From assembly GCA_015490535.1 (NCBI GenBank), contig WFXP01000170.1:1-45578 (forward strand): a stretch of DNA of 45,578 bases. Direction: 5' to 3'. The first letter of the stretch is position 1. Each line of letters begins with the position of its first letter. This DNA is from Gammaproteobacteria bacterium (lineage in GTDB: Bacteria; Pseudomonadota; Gammaproteobacteria; Thiohalospirales; Thiohalospiraceae). The notes under the pieces were generated by a model. The model saw nothing but the letters and a program-made list of their open reading frames with translations. It made no database searches and was not told where the DNA came from. The position numbers were made by a program, and so were the translations under genes. This document shows, one piece after another, positions 1 to 9,485 of this stretch.

Positions 1-205
1 CAACATAGCTGGATTGACGAAAAAACTTCTTCCCTAAAGAATCAAGCGGTTAAATTGACCAGATTTTTTCAAACGGCCCGATTTGTGGTATTTTGCATAC
101 AAAATCTCGCCGAAGAAGTTGCTTTCCTGTAACCTGTTTGCTTAAATCAATACCCGGAATGCACGTTTCTAGACCAACTCGAATTCCGAACGGAGGATAC
201 AACTG

Positions 206-1165
206 ATGAAGAAAAATGTAATCGCGATGGCCGTTGCTGCCACCATGGCCCCTGGGTTTGCCGCTGCTGCGGATTCCAAGGTCAGTGGGTTTGTGGATAT
301 TTACTATACCAACGACTCGGACAACGATATCAGCGTGTTCAAGGCAAATGCCGAGGTTGATTTCGCCAGCAAGCTGAGTGATGTTGTTTCGGTTCGTGTG
401 GATGCCGATCTTGCGTTGGCAGCCGCGGGGGGCGCAAATGCAAATGTAGCGCTTGCTCCTACAAACGTCACCGGCCCAATGGATTCCGCAGCTATCGAGC
501 AGGCATTCTTTGCTGCTGGCATTGCTGAAGGGGTTACCCTGATCGGCGGCGTGTTCAACAACCCCGTCGGCTGGGAGGCTGAGGACGTTACCGACAGGTA
601 TGCCATTACAGCGACCAAGAACTATGATCTTCTCGATCAGCAGACGGCACTCTGGGGCAACAACATCGCCGGTGTGGCGGTCGCTGGTGACCTGGGCCCT
701 GTAACCATAACCGGTGCCGTGCTGAACGATATCGGCCTGGCCGCTCTTGACAAGCACTCGATGGCTCTGGTAGTCAACGCAACCCCGGTGGCTGGACTGG
801 ACGTGGAGCTGGGTTACGTGACCCAGGAGGCCCAGGCAGGAAACGTCACCAACCTCAACGCCACCTACAGGAACGCCGGCCTGACCTTGGGTCTGGAATA
901 CATGACCGCCGAAAAGGCTCTGGACACCGGAATCACCGCAATGGCCAACTACATGTTCACTCCGGCTGTAGGCGCCACCGTGCAGTACAGCTCTCAGGAC
1001 GGCGACGGTTTTGGCAGTGACGCCGACACCCGCCTCTCCGTGGCAGGTATCTGGAACATCGCCGACAATCTGAGCGTGCTGGCTGAGTACAACACCGATG
1101 ACGATGGGGAAGTTAATAGCAAAAGCGATGACACAGTTAACTTGGAATTCATCGCCAAGTTCTAA
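206..1165 (+). CDS. Outer-membrane beta-barrel porin
   Basis: This gene encodes a 319-residue protein that I read as a trimeric-type general porin passing small solutes across the outer membrane. Residues 1 to about 21 form a clear signal peptide (basic start, alanine-rich core, AAA-type cleavage site). The mature part consists of alternating polar and hydrophobic strands rich in Gly, Asp and Asn. It ends in Phe after an alternating pattern (EFIAKF), the usual C-terminal signal for BAM-dependent outer-membrane insertion. A GGAGGA ribosome binding site lies at 193-198, seven bases before the ATG. The gene stands alone and is followed directly by a strong terminator. The mature protein is very acidic, with several Asp-rich turns. 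The substrate cannot be told from sequence, and the exact porin family is not certain. Confidence 0.8.
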   Translation: MKKNVIAMAVAATMAPGFAAAADSKVSGFVDIYYTNDSDNDISVFKANAEVDFASKLSDVVSVRVDADLALAAAGGANANVALAPTNVTGPMDSAAIEQAFFAAGIAEGVTLIGGVFNNPVGWEAEDVTDRYAITATKNYDLLDQQTALWGNNIAGVAVAGDLGPVTITGAVLNDIGLAALDKHSMALVVNATPVAGLDVELGYVTQEAQAGNVTNLNATYRNAGLTLGLEYMTAEKALDTGITAMANYMFTPAVGATVQYSSQDGDGFGSDADTRLSVAGIWNIADNLSVLAEYNTDDDGEVNSKSDDTVNLEFIAKF

Positions 1166-1196
1166 CCATCGGACAACAACAAAGGTGTACCCACTG

Positions 1197-1224
1197 GAGC
1201 CGCGCTTGTCGCGGCTCTTTTTTT
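1197..1224 (+). terminator. Intrinsic terminator of the porin gene
   Basis: A perfect 8-bp stem (GAGCCGCG / CGCGGCTC) with a 5-base loop is followed at once by seven T residues, 31 bases after the porin stop codon. This is a textbook Rho-independent terminator. Confidence 0.93.
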
Positions 1225-1419
1225 GTCCGGACCTCCGCTACGCCGACGCCTCGTCCCGTCTTATGTCGTCCAGAAGGCGGCCACCGCGCCCCTGTCAACA
1301 CCTTCGCAGCCCCCCTTTCCAGAGGCCACGGATGGAACCATCTTCTGCAGCGAGACCGGGATGATCAGTCGGGCGCAGACCATGGGCGGGGCGCCGCAGG
1401 GCGGTGATTTGCCCGCAAG
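1225..1419. other. Intergenic stretch without visible feature
   Basis: Between the porin terminator and the mscL promoter I see no supported gene, repeat or RNA. Short open frames here have no ribosome binding site and no recognisable product. Confidence 0.6.
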
Positions 1420-1448
1420 TTACGGATAAGCCGCATTTTTGTTACAAT
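1420..1448 (+). promoter_or_regulatory. Predicted sigma70 promoter of mscL
   Basis: The -35 box TTACGG (1420-1425) is followed after 17 bases by TACAAT (1443-1448), which also has the extended -10 TG at 1440-1441. Transcription would begin near 1455, about 33 bases before the mscL start codon. Confidence 0.5.
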
Positions 1449-1487
1449 TGCGCTGGGAGATTCACCGACAAGGAAAGGAGGAACCAA

Positions 1488-1898
1488 ATGGGCATGATAC
1501 AGGAGTTCAAGGAGTTTGCCGTCAAGGGAAATGTGGTCGACATGGCGGTAGGGATCATAATCGGTGCGGCGTTCGGCAAGATCGTCAGCACCCTGGTGGA
1601 CGGGGTCATGATGCCCCCTATCGGTCTGCTGTTGGGGGGAGTCGACTTTTCGGATCTGTTCATAAACCTGGGCAAGGAGAGTTTCGCCACCCTGGCGGCG
1701 GCGGAGGAGGCAGGTGCCCCGGTGATAAAGATAGGTTCGTTCATCAATGAAATCATCTCCTTCACCATCGTGGCTTTGGCCGTCTTCCTGTTGGTAAAGG
1801 GGATCAACAACCTGAAAAGGAAGGAGGAGAAACCGGCAGAGCCGAGCGAGGAGATTCTGCTGCTGCGCGAGATCCGGGATCAACTGAAAAAACAGTAG
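1488..1898 (+). CDS. mscL: Large-conductance mechanosensitive channel MscL
   Basis: MscL forms a homopentameric inner-membrane pore that opens under membrane tension and releases solutes during hypo-osmotic shock. The 136-residue product has the family's usual length. It has the N-terminal amphipathic helix (FKEFAVKGN), a first membrane helix with the glycine/alanine-rich pore face ([13 protein letters not shown], about residues 17-30), a periplasmic loop, a second membrane helix (about 85-105), and a charged C-terminal helix ending [12 protein letters not shown] chose the ATG at 1488 because a strong AGGAAAGGAGG ribosome binding site lies 7 bases upstream and MscL proteins begin at this point; an in-frame upstream start would add 28 residues unlike the family. 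It appears to be a single-gene unit. Confidence 0.95.
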   Translation: MGMIQEFKEFAVKGNVVDMAVGIIIGAAFGKIVSTLVDGVMMPPIGLLLGGVDFSDLFINLGKESFATLAAAEEAGAPVIKIGSFINEIISFTIVALAVFLLVKGINNLKRKEEKPAEPSEEILLLREIRDQLKKQ

Positions 1899-2079
1899 TT
1901 GCCGGACAGTGGCGGGAAACACCCCGCTCTCGACGGGAGATTGCACCAAGCAGGAGAGGCAGGGCGACTCATCCTTGCCGGGAGGACAATGCGCCATCCC
2001 GCCCGATACCGGCAGGACTCTGCGCCGCCCTGACCCTGACTGAATACCGAAAAACACCGTCCAGACCTTTTCAACACCG

Positions 2080-2101
2080 GAAGCCGCGCGCGCGGTTTCC
2101 G
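2080..2101. repeat. GC-rich inverted repeat downstream of ilvD and mscL
   Basis: The sequence GGAAgCCGCG..CGCGGtTTCC is a near-perfect palindrome in the gap between convergent mscL and ilvD. It has no T-run, so it is at best a weak or Rho-assisted termination site. Confidence 0.35.
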
Positions 2102-2157
2102 GCTCCTTCGAAATACGCGGTTATAAAAACGGGTTACCCGCGCGGTTTGGGAAAGAC

Positions 2158-4035
2158 TCACCTTGAACGAGTGCCGGCTGGGCCGTTGCCCATAACTCTC
2201 GAAAGGTCGCGCACCGCGCCGCGCGCAGCCGATGTCGCGAACGCCGCGTAGGCCTGCAGGGCCGCGCTCACCGGACGCTCTCTGTTCTCCGGTCTCCAGG
2301 CGTTCGCCCCCCGCTCCTCCATGGCGGCCCGGCGCCGCTCCAGCTCGGTATCCGTGAGCGCCGCCCTTATGGTGCGCGCGGGAATATCGATTTCGATGAT
2401 GTCTCCCTCCTGCAGCAGGCCTATCGCCCCCCCTTCCGCCGCTTCCGGCGAGACATGCCCGATGGAGAGCCCCGAGGTCCCCCCGGAGAAGCGGCCGTCG
2501 GTGATCAGGGCGCAGCACTTGCCCAGGCCCATGGACTTCAGGTAGCTGGTGGGATAGAGCATCTCCTGCATCCCCGGCCCGCCGCGCGGCCCTTCGTAGC
2601 GGATCACCACCACATCTCCCGCTTGTATGCGGCCGCCCAGGATCGCCTCCACCGCCGCCTCCTGACTCTCGAATATGCGTGCCGGACCGGAGAAGCGCAG
2701 GATGGAGTCGTCCACCCCGGCGGTCTTCACCACACATCCGTCCTGCGCGATGTTGCCGTACAGGACAGCCAGTCCCCCATCCTTGCTGTAGGCATGGTCC
2801 GCGTCACGGATGCACCCCCCGCAGCGGTCCAGGTCCGGCTCGGGCCAGCGCCGCTCCTGGCTGAAGGCCTGTTGGGTGGGTACGTTGCCGGGAGCGGCGC
2901 GGAACATGGAGTGCACCCGTTCGTCACCGGTGCGGCAGATGTCCCAGTGCTCCACGGCGTTGCCCATGGTGCTGCAGTGGATGGTGGGAACATCCCGGTG
3001 CAGCAGTCCCGCCCGATCCAGCTCCCCCAGGATCGCCATCACCCCGCCGGCGCGATGCACATCCTGGATGTGGTACTGCTGGGTGGCGGGGGCTACCCGG
3101 CACAGGTTGGGAACCCGGCGCGAGAGCCGGTCTATATCCGCCATCCGGAAAGGAACACCGGCCTCCTCCGCCGCCGCCAGCAGGTGAAGGATGGTGTTGG
3201 TGGAGCCGCCCATGGCGATATCCAGCGACATGGCGTTCTCGAACGCCTCGAAAGTGGCGATGGCGCGCGGCAGCACCGTCCCGTCACCCTGTTCGTAGTA
3301 GCGTTTCGCCAGCGATACGATCAGGCGGCCCGCCTCCTGGAACAGATGTTTGCGGTCCAGATGGGTGGCCAGCAGGGTGCCGTTGCCCGGCAGGGCCAGG
3401 CCCAGCGCCTCGGTGAGGCAGTTCATGGAGTTGGCGGTGAACATGCCGGAGCAGGAGCCGCAGGTGGGGCAGGCGGAGCGCTCCACCGCCAGAACATCCG
3501 CATCGCTCTGCCGGGGATCGGCGGCGGTGACCATGGCGTCCACCAGATCCAGCTGCAGCTCCCTGCCGCCCACCACCGCCTTGCCCGCCTCCATGGGCCC
3601 GCCGGAGACGAACACGGTGGGGATGTTGAGGCGCAGGGCGGCGTTGAGCATCCCCGGGGTGATCTTGTCACAGTTGGAGATGCACACCAGGGCGTCGGCG
3701 CAGTGGGCGTTCACCATGTACTCCACCGAGTCCGCGATCAGCTCCCGCGAGGGGAGGGAGTAGAGCATCCCGCCGTGCCCCATGGCGATGCCGTCGTCGA
3801 TGGCGATGGTGTTGAACTCGCGCGCCACGCCGCCCGCCCGCTCGATCTCGTGCGCCACCAGCTGCCCCAGATCACGCAGATGCACATGGCCCGGCACAAA
3901 CTGGGTGTAGGAGTTGGCGACGGCGATTATGGGTTTGTCGAAATCCTCACTGGTCATTCCGGTGGCACGCCACAGCGCGCGCGCGCCTGCCATGTTACGG
4001 CCATGGGTGGTGGTTCGAGAACGATATTCGGGCAT
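2158..4035 (-). CDS. ilvD: Dihydroxy-acid dehydratase IlvD
   Basis: IlvD is the iron-sulfur enzyme that dehydrates 2,3-dihydroxy-isovalerate and 2,3-dihydroxy-3-methylvalerate to the 2-keto acids of the valine, isoleucine and leucine pathway. The 625-residue protein is of normal family length. It shows the conserved [12 protein letters not shown] segment (about 46-57), the cluster and metal motif [12 protein letters not shown] (C122), [14 protein letters not shown] (C195), and the GRFSGG(T)SG motif toward the C-terminus. The ATG at 4035 gives the usual [10 protein letters not shown] start. It is divergent from argA, and the shared upstream region holds a copy of the R2 repeat. No ilv-type leader peptide or attenuator was seen. 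Confidence 0.97.
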   Translation of the reverse strand: MPEYRSRTTTHGRNMAGARALWRATGMTSEDFDKPIIAVANSYTQFVPGHVHLRDLGQLVAHEIERAGGVAREFNTIAIDDGIAMGHGGMLYSLPSRELIADSVEYMVNAHCADALVCISNCDKITPGMLNAALRLNIPTVFVSGGPMEAGKAVVGGRELQLDLVDAMVTAADPRQSDADVLAVERSACPTCGSCSGMFTANSMNCLTEALGLALPGNGTLLATHLDRKHLFQEAGRLIVSLAKRYYEQGDGTVLPRAIATFEAFENAMSLDIAMGGSTNTILHLLAAAEEAGVPFRMADIDRLSRRVPNLCRVAPATQQYHIQDVHRAGGVMAILGELDRAGLLHRDVPTIHCSTMGNAVEHWDICRTGDERVHSMFRAAPGNVPTQQAFSQERRWPEPDLDRCGGCIRDADHAYSKDGGLAVLYGNIAQDGCVVKTAGVDDSILRFSGPARIFESQEAAVEAILGGRIQAGDVVVIRYEGPRGGPGMQEMLYPTSYLKSMGLGKCCALITDGRFSGGTSGLSIGHVSPEAAEGGAIGLLQEGDIIEIDIPARTIRAALTDTELERRRAAMEERGANAWRPENRERPVSAALQAYAAFATSAARGAVRDLSRVMGNGPAGTRSR

Positions 4036-4061
4036 GATTGCACCTGCAGACGATTGAAAGG

Positions 4062-4236
4062 ATAATTGCCCAGTAACTATTCAGCTCACCCCTGAAATCC
4101 GCCATTTCGGCGTTGAAAAATGGTCATTTACACTCGTAAACTCCCATTTTTCGCCTTGAACTGACCAATTTCAGGGGCGATCTGAACAGTTACCAGCCTG
4201 TTTAAATACCATGCTGAATAGTTACATTGCCCAATT
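4062..4236. repeat. R2 repeat copy 1 between ilvD and argA
   Basis: This element has nested inverted repeats. The inner pair runs from GTAACTATTCAGCTCACCCC (from 4073) to its partner ending GAACAGTTAC at 4193. The outer pair (AATTGCCCAGTAACTATTC near 4065, and its inverse GAATAGTTACATTGCCCAATT near 4217) encloses it. The interior (TTTTTCAACGCC, CGTAAACTCCC, CGCCTTGAAC) reappears on the opposite strand at 26066-26159, so it is a dispersed repeat and not a local regulatory palindrome. It fills the ilvD/argA promoter region, and its right end contributes a TATAAG-like -10 sequence (4236-4241) facing argA. Confidence 0.75.
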
Positions 4237-4299
4237 ATAAGACCATTTGGAGCAGAAAACCCTCCCTGTCACCCTCCGCCCGATAGTTAAATATCTCCG

Positions 4300-5622
4300 A
4301 TGCAGCCTGACGACCAATCCTTCATCCACTGGTTTCGCAATTCGGCACCCTATATCAATGCGTTCCGCGGGCGCATCTTCGTCATATCGTTCGGCGCGGA
4401 GGCCATCGACGGCCCGGAGTTTCCCCACCTGGTGCACGATCTGGCGCTGCTCAGCAGCCTGGGGGTGCGCTTGGTGCTGGCCTATGGCGCCAGGGCCCGC
4501 ATCGAGCGGGAGCTGCAGCAGCGTGGTATCCGGAGCCGTTACCACAAGGGGTTGCGGATCACCGACCGTCAGGCGTTGCAGTGCGTCAAACTGGCGGTGG
4601 GGGATCTGCGCCTGGATATCGAGGCGCTGCTCTCCATGGGGCTGCCCAACTCCCCGATGGCCGGAGCGGGGATCCGGATCGTGTCCGGGAATTTCATCAC
4701 CGCCCGCCCGCTGGGGATTGAGGAGGGGATCGACTACTGCCACACCGGAGAGCTGCGCCGTATCGATGCCGCCGCCATAACCGCGCAGCTGGACGGCGGC
4801 AATATCGTGCTGCTGCCCCCTCTGGGCTACTCCTCCACCGGCGAGCTGTTCAACCTGAGCGCCGAGCAGGTGGCCTGCCATGCGGCGCAGGCGCTGGGCG
4901 CCGACAAGCTGATCTACCTGCTGGAGGCCCCCGGCCTGCAGGACTCCGGAGGGGGGCTGATCCGCGAGCTGACTGCCGGCGAGGCGGAGCGCTACCTGTC
5001 CGGCGGGGAGCGGATTCCGGCCGCTGTGGCCGCGCCGCTGGCCAATGCCGTCACTGCGTGCCGCAACGGGGTGCGGCGGGTCCATCTCATCGACGGCCGC
5101 CGCGACGGGGCGTTGCTGCAGGAGCTGTTCACCCGCGACGGCAGCGGCACACTGCTGACCCTGGAGCGGTTCGAGGGGATCCGCCCCGCCACCATCGAAG
5201 ATGTGGGGGGGATTCTGGAGCTGATCACGCCGCTGGAGGAGGCGGGGATGCTGGTGCGCCGCTCGCGGGACCGGCTGGAGGTGGAGATCGAGCGGTTCTG
5301 CGTGATCGAGCGCGACGGCGCGATCATCGCCTGCGCGGCCCTCTACCCCTTTCCTGCGGAGCGGGCAGCGGAGCTGGCCGCCCTGGCGGTGGATCCCGGC
5401 TATCGCGGTGAACAGCGCGGCACGAGGCTGCTGGAGTTCATGGAGCGGCGCGCCGCCGGCATGGATATCGAACAGCTGTTCGTGCTCACCACCCATACCA
5501 CCCACTGGTTCCGGGAGCATGGCTTTCAGGAGGGAGAGATCGAGAGCCTGCCGGTGGAGCGCCGGGCACTGTACAACTATCAGCGCAACTCCAGGGTACT
5601 GATCAAGCGGCTGGGGGGCTGA
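4300..5622 (+). CDS. argA: Amino-acid N-acetyltransferase ArgA
   Basis: ArgA (N-acetylglutamate synthase) transfers an acetyl group from acetyl-CoA to glutamate, the first step of arginine synthesis, in the cytoplasm. The 440-residue product has the bacterial two-domain layout. An amino-acid-kinase-like regulatory domain, where arginine binds, covers about residues 1-285 (LVLAYGARARIERELQQRG, GNFITARPLG). A GNAT acetyltransferase domain covers about 295-440 (AALAVDPGYRGEQRGTRLL, and the typical end NYQRNSRVLIKRL). The ribosome binding site before the ATG is poor. Transcription is divergent from ilvD. Argininosuccinate and other arginine genes are not adjacent, although argJ, which can also make N-acetylglutamate, lies at 19.8 kb. 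No ARG-box was recognised. Confidence 0.96.
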   Translation: MQPDDQSFIHWFRNSAPYINAFRGRIFVISFGAEAIDGPEFPHLVHDLALLSSLGVRLVLAYGARARIERELQQRGIRSRYHKGLRITDRQALQCVKLAVGDLRLDIEALLSMGLPNSPMAGAGIRIVSGNFITARPLGIEEGIDYCHTGELRRIDAAAITAQLDGGNIVLLPPLGYSSTGELFNLSAEQVACHAAQALGADKLIYLLEAPGLQDSGGGLIRELTAGEAERYLSGGERIPAAVAAPLANAVTACRNGVRRVHLIDGRRDGALLQELFTRDGSGTLLTLERFEGIRPATIEDVGGILELITPLEEAGMLVRRSRDRLEVEIERFCVIERDGAIIACAALYPFPAERAAELAALAVDPGYRGEQRGTRLLEFMERRAAGMDIEQLFVLTTHTTHWFREHGFQEGEIESLPVERRALYNYQRNSRVLIKRLGG

Positions 5623-5667
5623 GCCGGGGCGCCGGCCCGCCCCAGGCGCATGCCGTATCCCAAGAGA

Positions 5668-6627
5668 TCATGGGGCGCCTCCCCTCGTCCCCGCCTGCCC
5701 TGTCGGGGCTTGGACACCGAGCACCCGTCGGGGGGCGACGCGGCCATCCTCCAGCACTGTTCCGACCCCCAGGAAGCGGCCGCCCTCCCCCTCATATATC
5801 CGTATCCATCCACTGGCGGAGAGCTGCGGGACAAATACCGCCTGTCCCTTGCAGAAGTAGTGGGCGGTCTCCCGGGACAGCGTTACCGCCGGTCGATCAA
5901 GAAGGGCGCTCTCCGGCGGTAGCAGCATGCCATCCAGCGCCTCCACACCCTGCCGGGCCTCCCGTTCCAGATGCTCCAGGGTAACGGCCTGCTCCAGCCG
6001 GAACGGTCCCGCCTTGGTGCGGACAAGCCCCCCCAGATGGGCGCAACTGCCCAGCGCAGCGCCGATCTCCTCCGCCAGGGTGCGCACGTAGGTCCCCTTG
6101 GAGCAGTGGATCTCTATCTCTATATGGTCATCCCCGAACCCCAGCAGCTCCAACCTGTGAATGGTAACGACGCGCGGCTTGCGCTCCACCTCCACCCCCT
6201 GGCGCGCCAGTTTGTAGAGGGGCTGCCCCCGGTGTTTGAGAGCAGAGTACATGGGCGGGATCTGCTGAATCTCGCCGGTGAAGCGCGCCAGCACTTCACG
6301 TATCTGCTCCTCGCGGAGTTCGGGAACGGCACGGCGCTCGATTATCTCTCCCTCGGCATCGGCGCTGCTGGTGCGCACGCCCAGCTTGATGGTTCCGCGG
6401 TAGCCCTTGTCGGCATCCAGCAGGAAGGCGGACATCTTGGTGGCCTCCCCGAGACAGATGGGCAGCACACCGCTGGCCATGGGGTCCAGGTTGCCGGTGT
6501 GTCCCGCCTTGCGCGCCCGGAACAACCGTTTGACCTTCTGCAACGCCTGGTTGGAGGTGATGCCGTGCGGTTTGTCCAGCAGCAGGATCCCGTTCACCGG
6601 GCGCCCCTTGTTGCGACGCCTGCTCAT
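5668..6627 (-). CDS. truB: tRNA pseudouridine-55 synthase TruB
   Basis: TruB converts U55 in the T-loop of tRNAs to pseudouridine and also helps tRNA folding. The 319-residue protein has the catalytic-Asp motif HTGNLDPMASGVLPICLG (about 41-58), the KGTYVRTLAEEIG segment typical of the TruB family, and a C-terminal PUA-like region. Its ATG overlaps the rbfA stop codon by four bases (ATGA), indicating translational coupling. It is the last gene of the nusA operon here and faces argA tail to tail across 45 bases. In many relatives rpsO and pnp follow, but they are absent at this position. Confidence 0.97.
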   Translation of the reverse strand: MSRRRNKGRPVNGILLLDKPHGITSNQALQKVKRLFRARKAGHTGNLDPMASGVLPICLGEATKMSAFLLDADKGYRGTIKLGVRTSSADAEGEIIERRAVPELREEQIREVLARFTGEIQQIPPMYSALKHRGQPLYKLARQGVEVERKPRVVTIHRLELLGFGDDHIEIEIHCSKGTYVRTLAEEIGAALGSCAHLGGLVRTKAGPFRLEQAVTLEHLEREARQGVEALDGMLLPPESALLDRPAVTLSRETAHYFCKGQAVFVPQLSASGWIRIYEGEGGRFLGVGTVLEDGRVAPRRVLGVQAPTGQAGTRGGAP

Positions 6628-7001
6628 TGGTGCAGTTTGCGATCTGAAGCCACCGCCGCATCGATCAGGGCGCTCAGCTCCGCGCCCCGCTCGACGGAGG
6701 TGTCGTACTCGAAACGGAGCTTGGGAACGGTGCGCAAGCGCAGGCGGCGCCCGAGCAGGCCACGCAGCACTCCCGCGCTGCGGTTCAGGATTTCGACGCT
6801 GGTGCGGCGCGCCTCCACATCGCCCGAGAGCAGTGTCACATAGATACGGGCGTGAGAGAGATCGCGGCTCACTCTGGCATCCACCACGGTCACCATTCCT
6901 ATGCGGGGGTCCCTTATCTCCTCGCGGATGAGGCCGGCCAGCTCACGCTGCAGCTGCTCTCCTATACGGCGGGTACGGTCGAACTCTCTGGGCACGGTCA
7001 A
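6624..7001 (-). CDS. rbfA: 30S ribosome-binding factor RbfA
   Basis: RbfA is a small KH-fold protein that binds the immature 30S subunit and assists 16S rRNA 5'-end maturation, especially in the cold. The roughly 125-residue product matches the family, with [15 protein letters not shown] near the start and the conserved [12 protein letters not shown](V)DARVS segment (about 27-45). The start is unusual. A TTG at 7001 overlaps the infB stop as TTGA, while a GTG at 6995 is the alternative. Neither has a strong ribosome binding site, so initiation probably relies on coupling to infB translation. It overlaps truB by four bases. Confidence 0.94.
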   Translation of the reverse strand: MTVPREFDRTRRIGEQLQRELAGLIREEIRDPRIGMVTVVDARVSRDLSHARIYVTLLSGDVEARRTSVEILNRSAGVLRGLLGRRLRLRTVPKLRFEYDTSVERGAELSALIDAAVASDRKLHQ

Positions 7002-9472
7002 TCTATCTTGCGGGCAACCTGCACCCGTTCATAAACCTCGATCTGATCACCGATGCGCACATCGTCGTAATTCTTCACGCCGATGCCGCACTCCAGCCCC
7101 TGCTTGACCTCGTTGACATCATCCTTGAAGCGGCGCAGGGACTCCAGCTCCCCCTCGAAGATGACGATGTTGTCACGCAGTACGCGGATGGGATTGTTGC
7201 GCTTGACCACCCCCTCGGTAACCATGCAGCCGGCAATGGCGCCGATCTTGGGGGAGCGGAATACGTCGCGCACCTCGGCCAGCCCGATGATCTCCTCCTT
7301 GAGCTCTGGAGCCAGCATGCCGCTCATGGCCTGCTTGATATCGTCGATTAGATCGTAGATCACGCTGTAGTAGCGGATCTCCACCCCCTCCTCCTGGGCC
7401 ATGGCGCGGGTGCCCGCCTCGGCACGCACGTTGAATCCAATGATCACCGCCTTGGATGCCAGCGCCAGGTTGACATCCGACTCGGTGATGCCACCCACGC
7501 CGCTGGACAAGGTGTTGACGCGCACCTCGTCGGTGGAGAGCTTGGTCAGGGCGTCGGTTATGGCCTCCACCGATCCCTGTACATCCGCCTTGAGCACCAC
7601 GTTCAGGGTATGGACCTTGCCCTCTTCCATCTGCGCAAACATGTTCTCCAGCTTGGCGGCCCGCTGGCGTGCCAGCTTGATCTCCCGGAACTTGCCCTGT
7701 CGGAACAGCGCCACCTCGCGCGCCTTGCGCTCGCTGGCCACCACCAGCGCTTCGTCACCGGCGTTGGGGGTGCCGGACAGCCCCAGAATCTCCACCGGGA
7801 TGGATGGCCCCGCCTCGTTGATGGGCTTGCCGTTCTCGTCCAGCATGGCGCGCACGCGGCCATACTCCTGGCCGGCCAGCAGTACGTCCCCCTTGTGCAG
7901 GGTACCCTTCTGCACCAGCAGCGAGGCCACCACCCCGCGCCCCCGATCCAGGCGCGACTCGATGATTACCCCGCGTGCCGGTCCCTCCCTCGTGGCCTTC
8001 AGCTCCAGCACCTCGGACTGCAGCAGGATCCCCTCCAGCAGATCGTCCACCCCCTGGCCGGTCTTGGCGGAGACGTTGACGAACATGGTGTCACCGCCCC
8101 ACTCCTCGGGGATCACCTCCAGCTGCGAGAGTTCGTTCTTCACCCGGTCCGGATCCGCCTCTGGCTTGTCGATCTTGTTTACCGCCACGATTATCGGCAC
8201 CTCTGCCGCCCGGGCGTGCTCGATGGCCTCCTTGGTCTGCGGCATCACCCCGTCATCGGCGGCGACCACCAGCACGATGATATCCGTTACGCTGGCGCCG
8301 CGGGCCCGCATGGCGGTGAATGCCGCATGGCCGGGGGTATCCAGGAAGGTGATGGTGCCACCTTCGATATCCACGTGATAGGCGCCGATGTGCTGGGTGA
8401 TTCCACCGGCCTCGCCGGAGGTGACCTTCGACTTGCGGATGTAATCCAGCAGGGAGGTCTTGCCGTGATCCACGTGCCCCATGATGGTCACCACCGGCGG
8501 GCGTGTCTCCTCCTCGCCCGATGCGGACTCCGCCCCCAGCTCCAGCTCCTCCTCGATGCTGCTCTCCTTGCGGAGAGTGGCCTTGTGGCCCATCTCCTCC
8601 ACCACTATGGCGGCTGTATCCTGATCCAGCATCTGGTTGATGGTCACCATGGTGCCCATCTTCATCAACTCCTTTATCACCTCCGCGGCCTTTACCGACA
8701 TGCGCTGTGCCAGATCGGCCACGGTGATGGCCTCGGGAACCACCACCTCCCGTACTATCGGGCCAACCGGTTTCTCGAAGCCGTGCTGGGGCGCCGCCGC
8801 CTTCACCGCTACCCGTCCCGCCCTCTTTTTCCGGGAGGGGCGGGCGGCGCGGCGGCCTTCATCGGACAACCCCAGTCTGCCATGTTTGTCCCGCTTCTCC
8901 TCGCGGCGCGCCGCCGGCTTGGTCCTGGCCTTCTTCTCCTCGCCCCCCTCCCGGCGCTGGGGCCTCTTCTCCTCCCGCCGGGCAGGTGGCGACTCCCCGG
9001 GTGGTTCCGTAACCGGAGAAGCGGCGGCGCGCTTCTCCTCCTCGGCCGCCTTTCTGGCGGCCTCCTCCCGACGCCGGGCCTCCTCCTCGCGACGGCGCGC
9101 CTCTTCTGCCGCCTCCCGCTCGGCACGCTCCCGCTCCAGGCGCCTGGACTCCTCCTCCACCACGCTGCGTTTCACGTAGGTGCGCTTCTTGCGCACCTCG
9201 ACGGTAACCGTCTTGGCCGCCGCCCCCCGGCCGGTACCCAGCTTCACCTCGCTGACGCTCTTGCGTTTCAGCGTGACGCGCTTGGGAGCATCCCCCTCCC
9301 TGGAGGCCCCATGTTTGCTTCGCAGGTGACTCAGCAGCTTCCGTTTCTCCTCATCGCTGATGAGGCTGTTGGCCTGCAAGGTGGCGACACCGGCCTCCTG
9401 AAGCTGCTCCAGGAGCCGCTCGACCGGGATACCCACCGTTCTCGCAAACTCATCGACACTCACTTCAGCCAT
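6998..9472 (-). CDS. infB: Translation initiation factor IF-2
   Basis: IF-2 is the GTPase that brings initiator tRNA to the 30S subunit and promotes subunit joining. The 824-residue product has an N-terminal IF2_N domain ([20 protein letters not shown]), a long Arg/Glu/Lys-rich linker likely to be helical or disordered, and the G domain from about residue 332: GHVDHGKTS (G1), DTPGHAAF (G3), NKID (G4), SAKTG (G5). The C-terminal domains follow and bind fMet-tRNA. I chose the ATG at 9472 (MAEVSVDEF) because AGGGAGAG precedes it and IF-2 proteins start this way; an in-frame upstream start adds 12 basic residues. It lies 13 bases after nusA. Internal starts giving shorter IF-2 forms, known in Escherichia coli, cannot be judged here. 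Confidence 0.97.
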   Translation of the reverse strand: MAEVSVDEFARTVGIPVERLLEQLQEAGVATLQANSLISDEEKRKLLSHLRSKHGASREGDAPKRVTLKRKSVSEVKLGTGRGAAAKTVTVEVRKKRTYVKRSVVEEESRRLERERAEREAAEEARRREEEARRREEAARKAAEEEKRAAASPVTEPPGESPPARREEKRPQRREGGEEKKARTKPAARREEKRDKHGRLGLSDEGRRAARPSRKKRAGRVAVKAAAPQHGFEKPVGPIVREVVVPEAITVADLAQRMSVKAAEVIKELMKMGTMVTINQMLDQDTAAIVVEEMGHKATLRKESSIEEELELGAESASGEEETRPPVVTIMGHVDHGKTSLLDYIRKSKVTSGEAGGITQHIGAYHVDIEGGTITFLDTPGHAAFTAMRARGASVTDIIVLVVAADDGVMPQTKEAIEHARAAEVPIIVAVNKIDKPEADPDRVKNELSQLEVIPEEWGGDTMFVNVSAKTGQGVDDLLEGILLQSEVLELKATREGPARGVIIESRLDRGRGVVASLLVQKGTLHKGDVLLAGQEYGRVRAMLDENGKPINEAGPSIPVEILGLSGTPNAGDEALVVASERKAREVALFRQGKFREIKLARQRAAKLENMFAQMEEGKVHTLNVVLKADVQGSVEAITDALTKLSTDEVRVNTLSSGVGGITESDVNLALASKAVIIGFNVRAEAGTRAMAQEEGVEIRYYSVIYDLIDDIKQAMSGMLAPELKEEIIGLAEVRDVFRSPKIGAIAGCMVTEGVVKRNNPIRVLRDNIVIFEGELESLRRFKDDVNEVKQGLECGIGVKNYDDVRIGDQIEVYERVQVARKID

Positions 9473-9485
9473 TGGTCTCTCCCTC

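Noticed and set aside
81-101. A sigma54-like promoter before the porin (TGG and GC dinucleotides)
   Set aside because: The distance between the GG and GC elements is wrong for sigma54, and no convincing sigma70 pair was found either.
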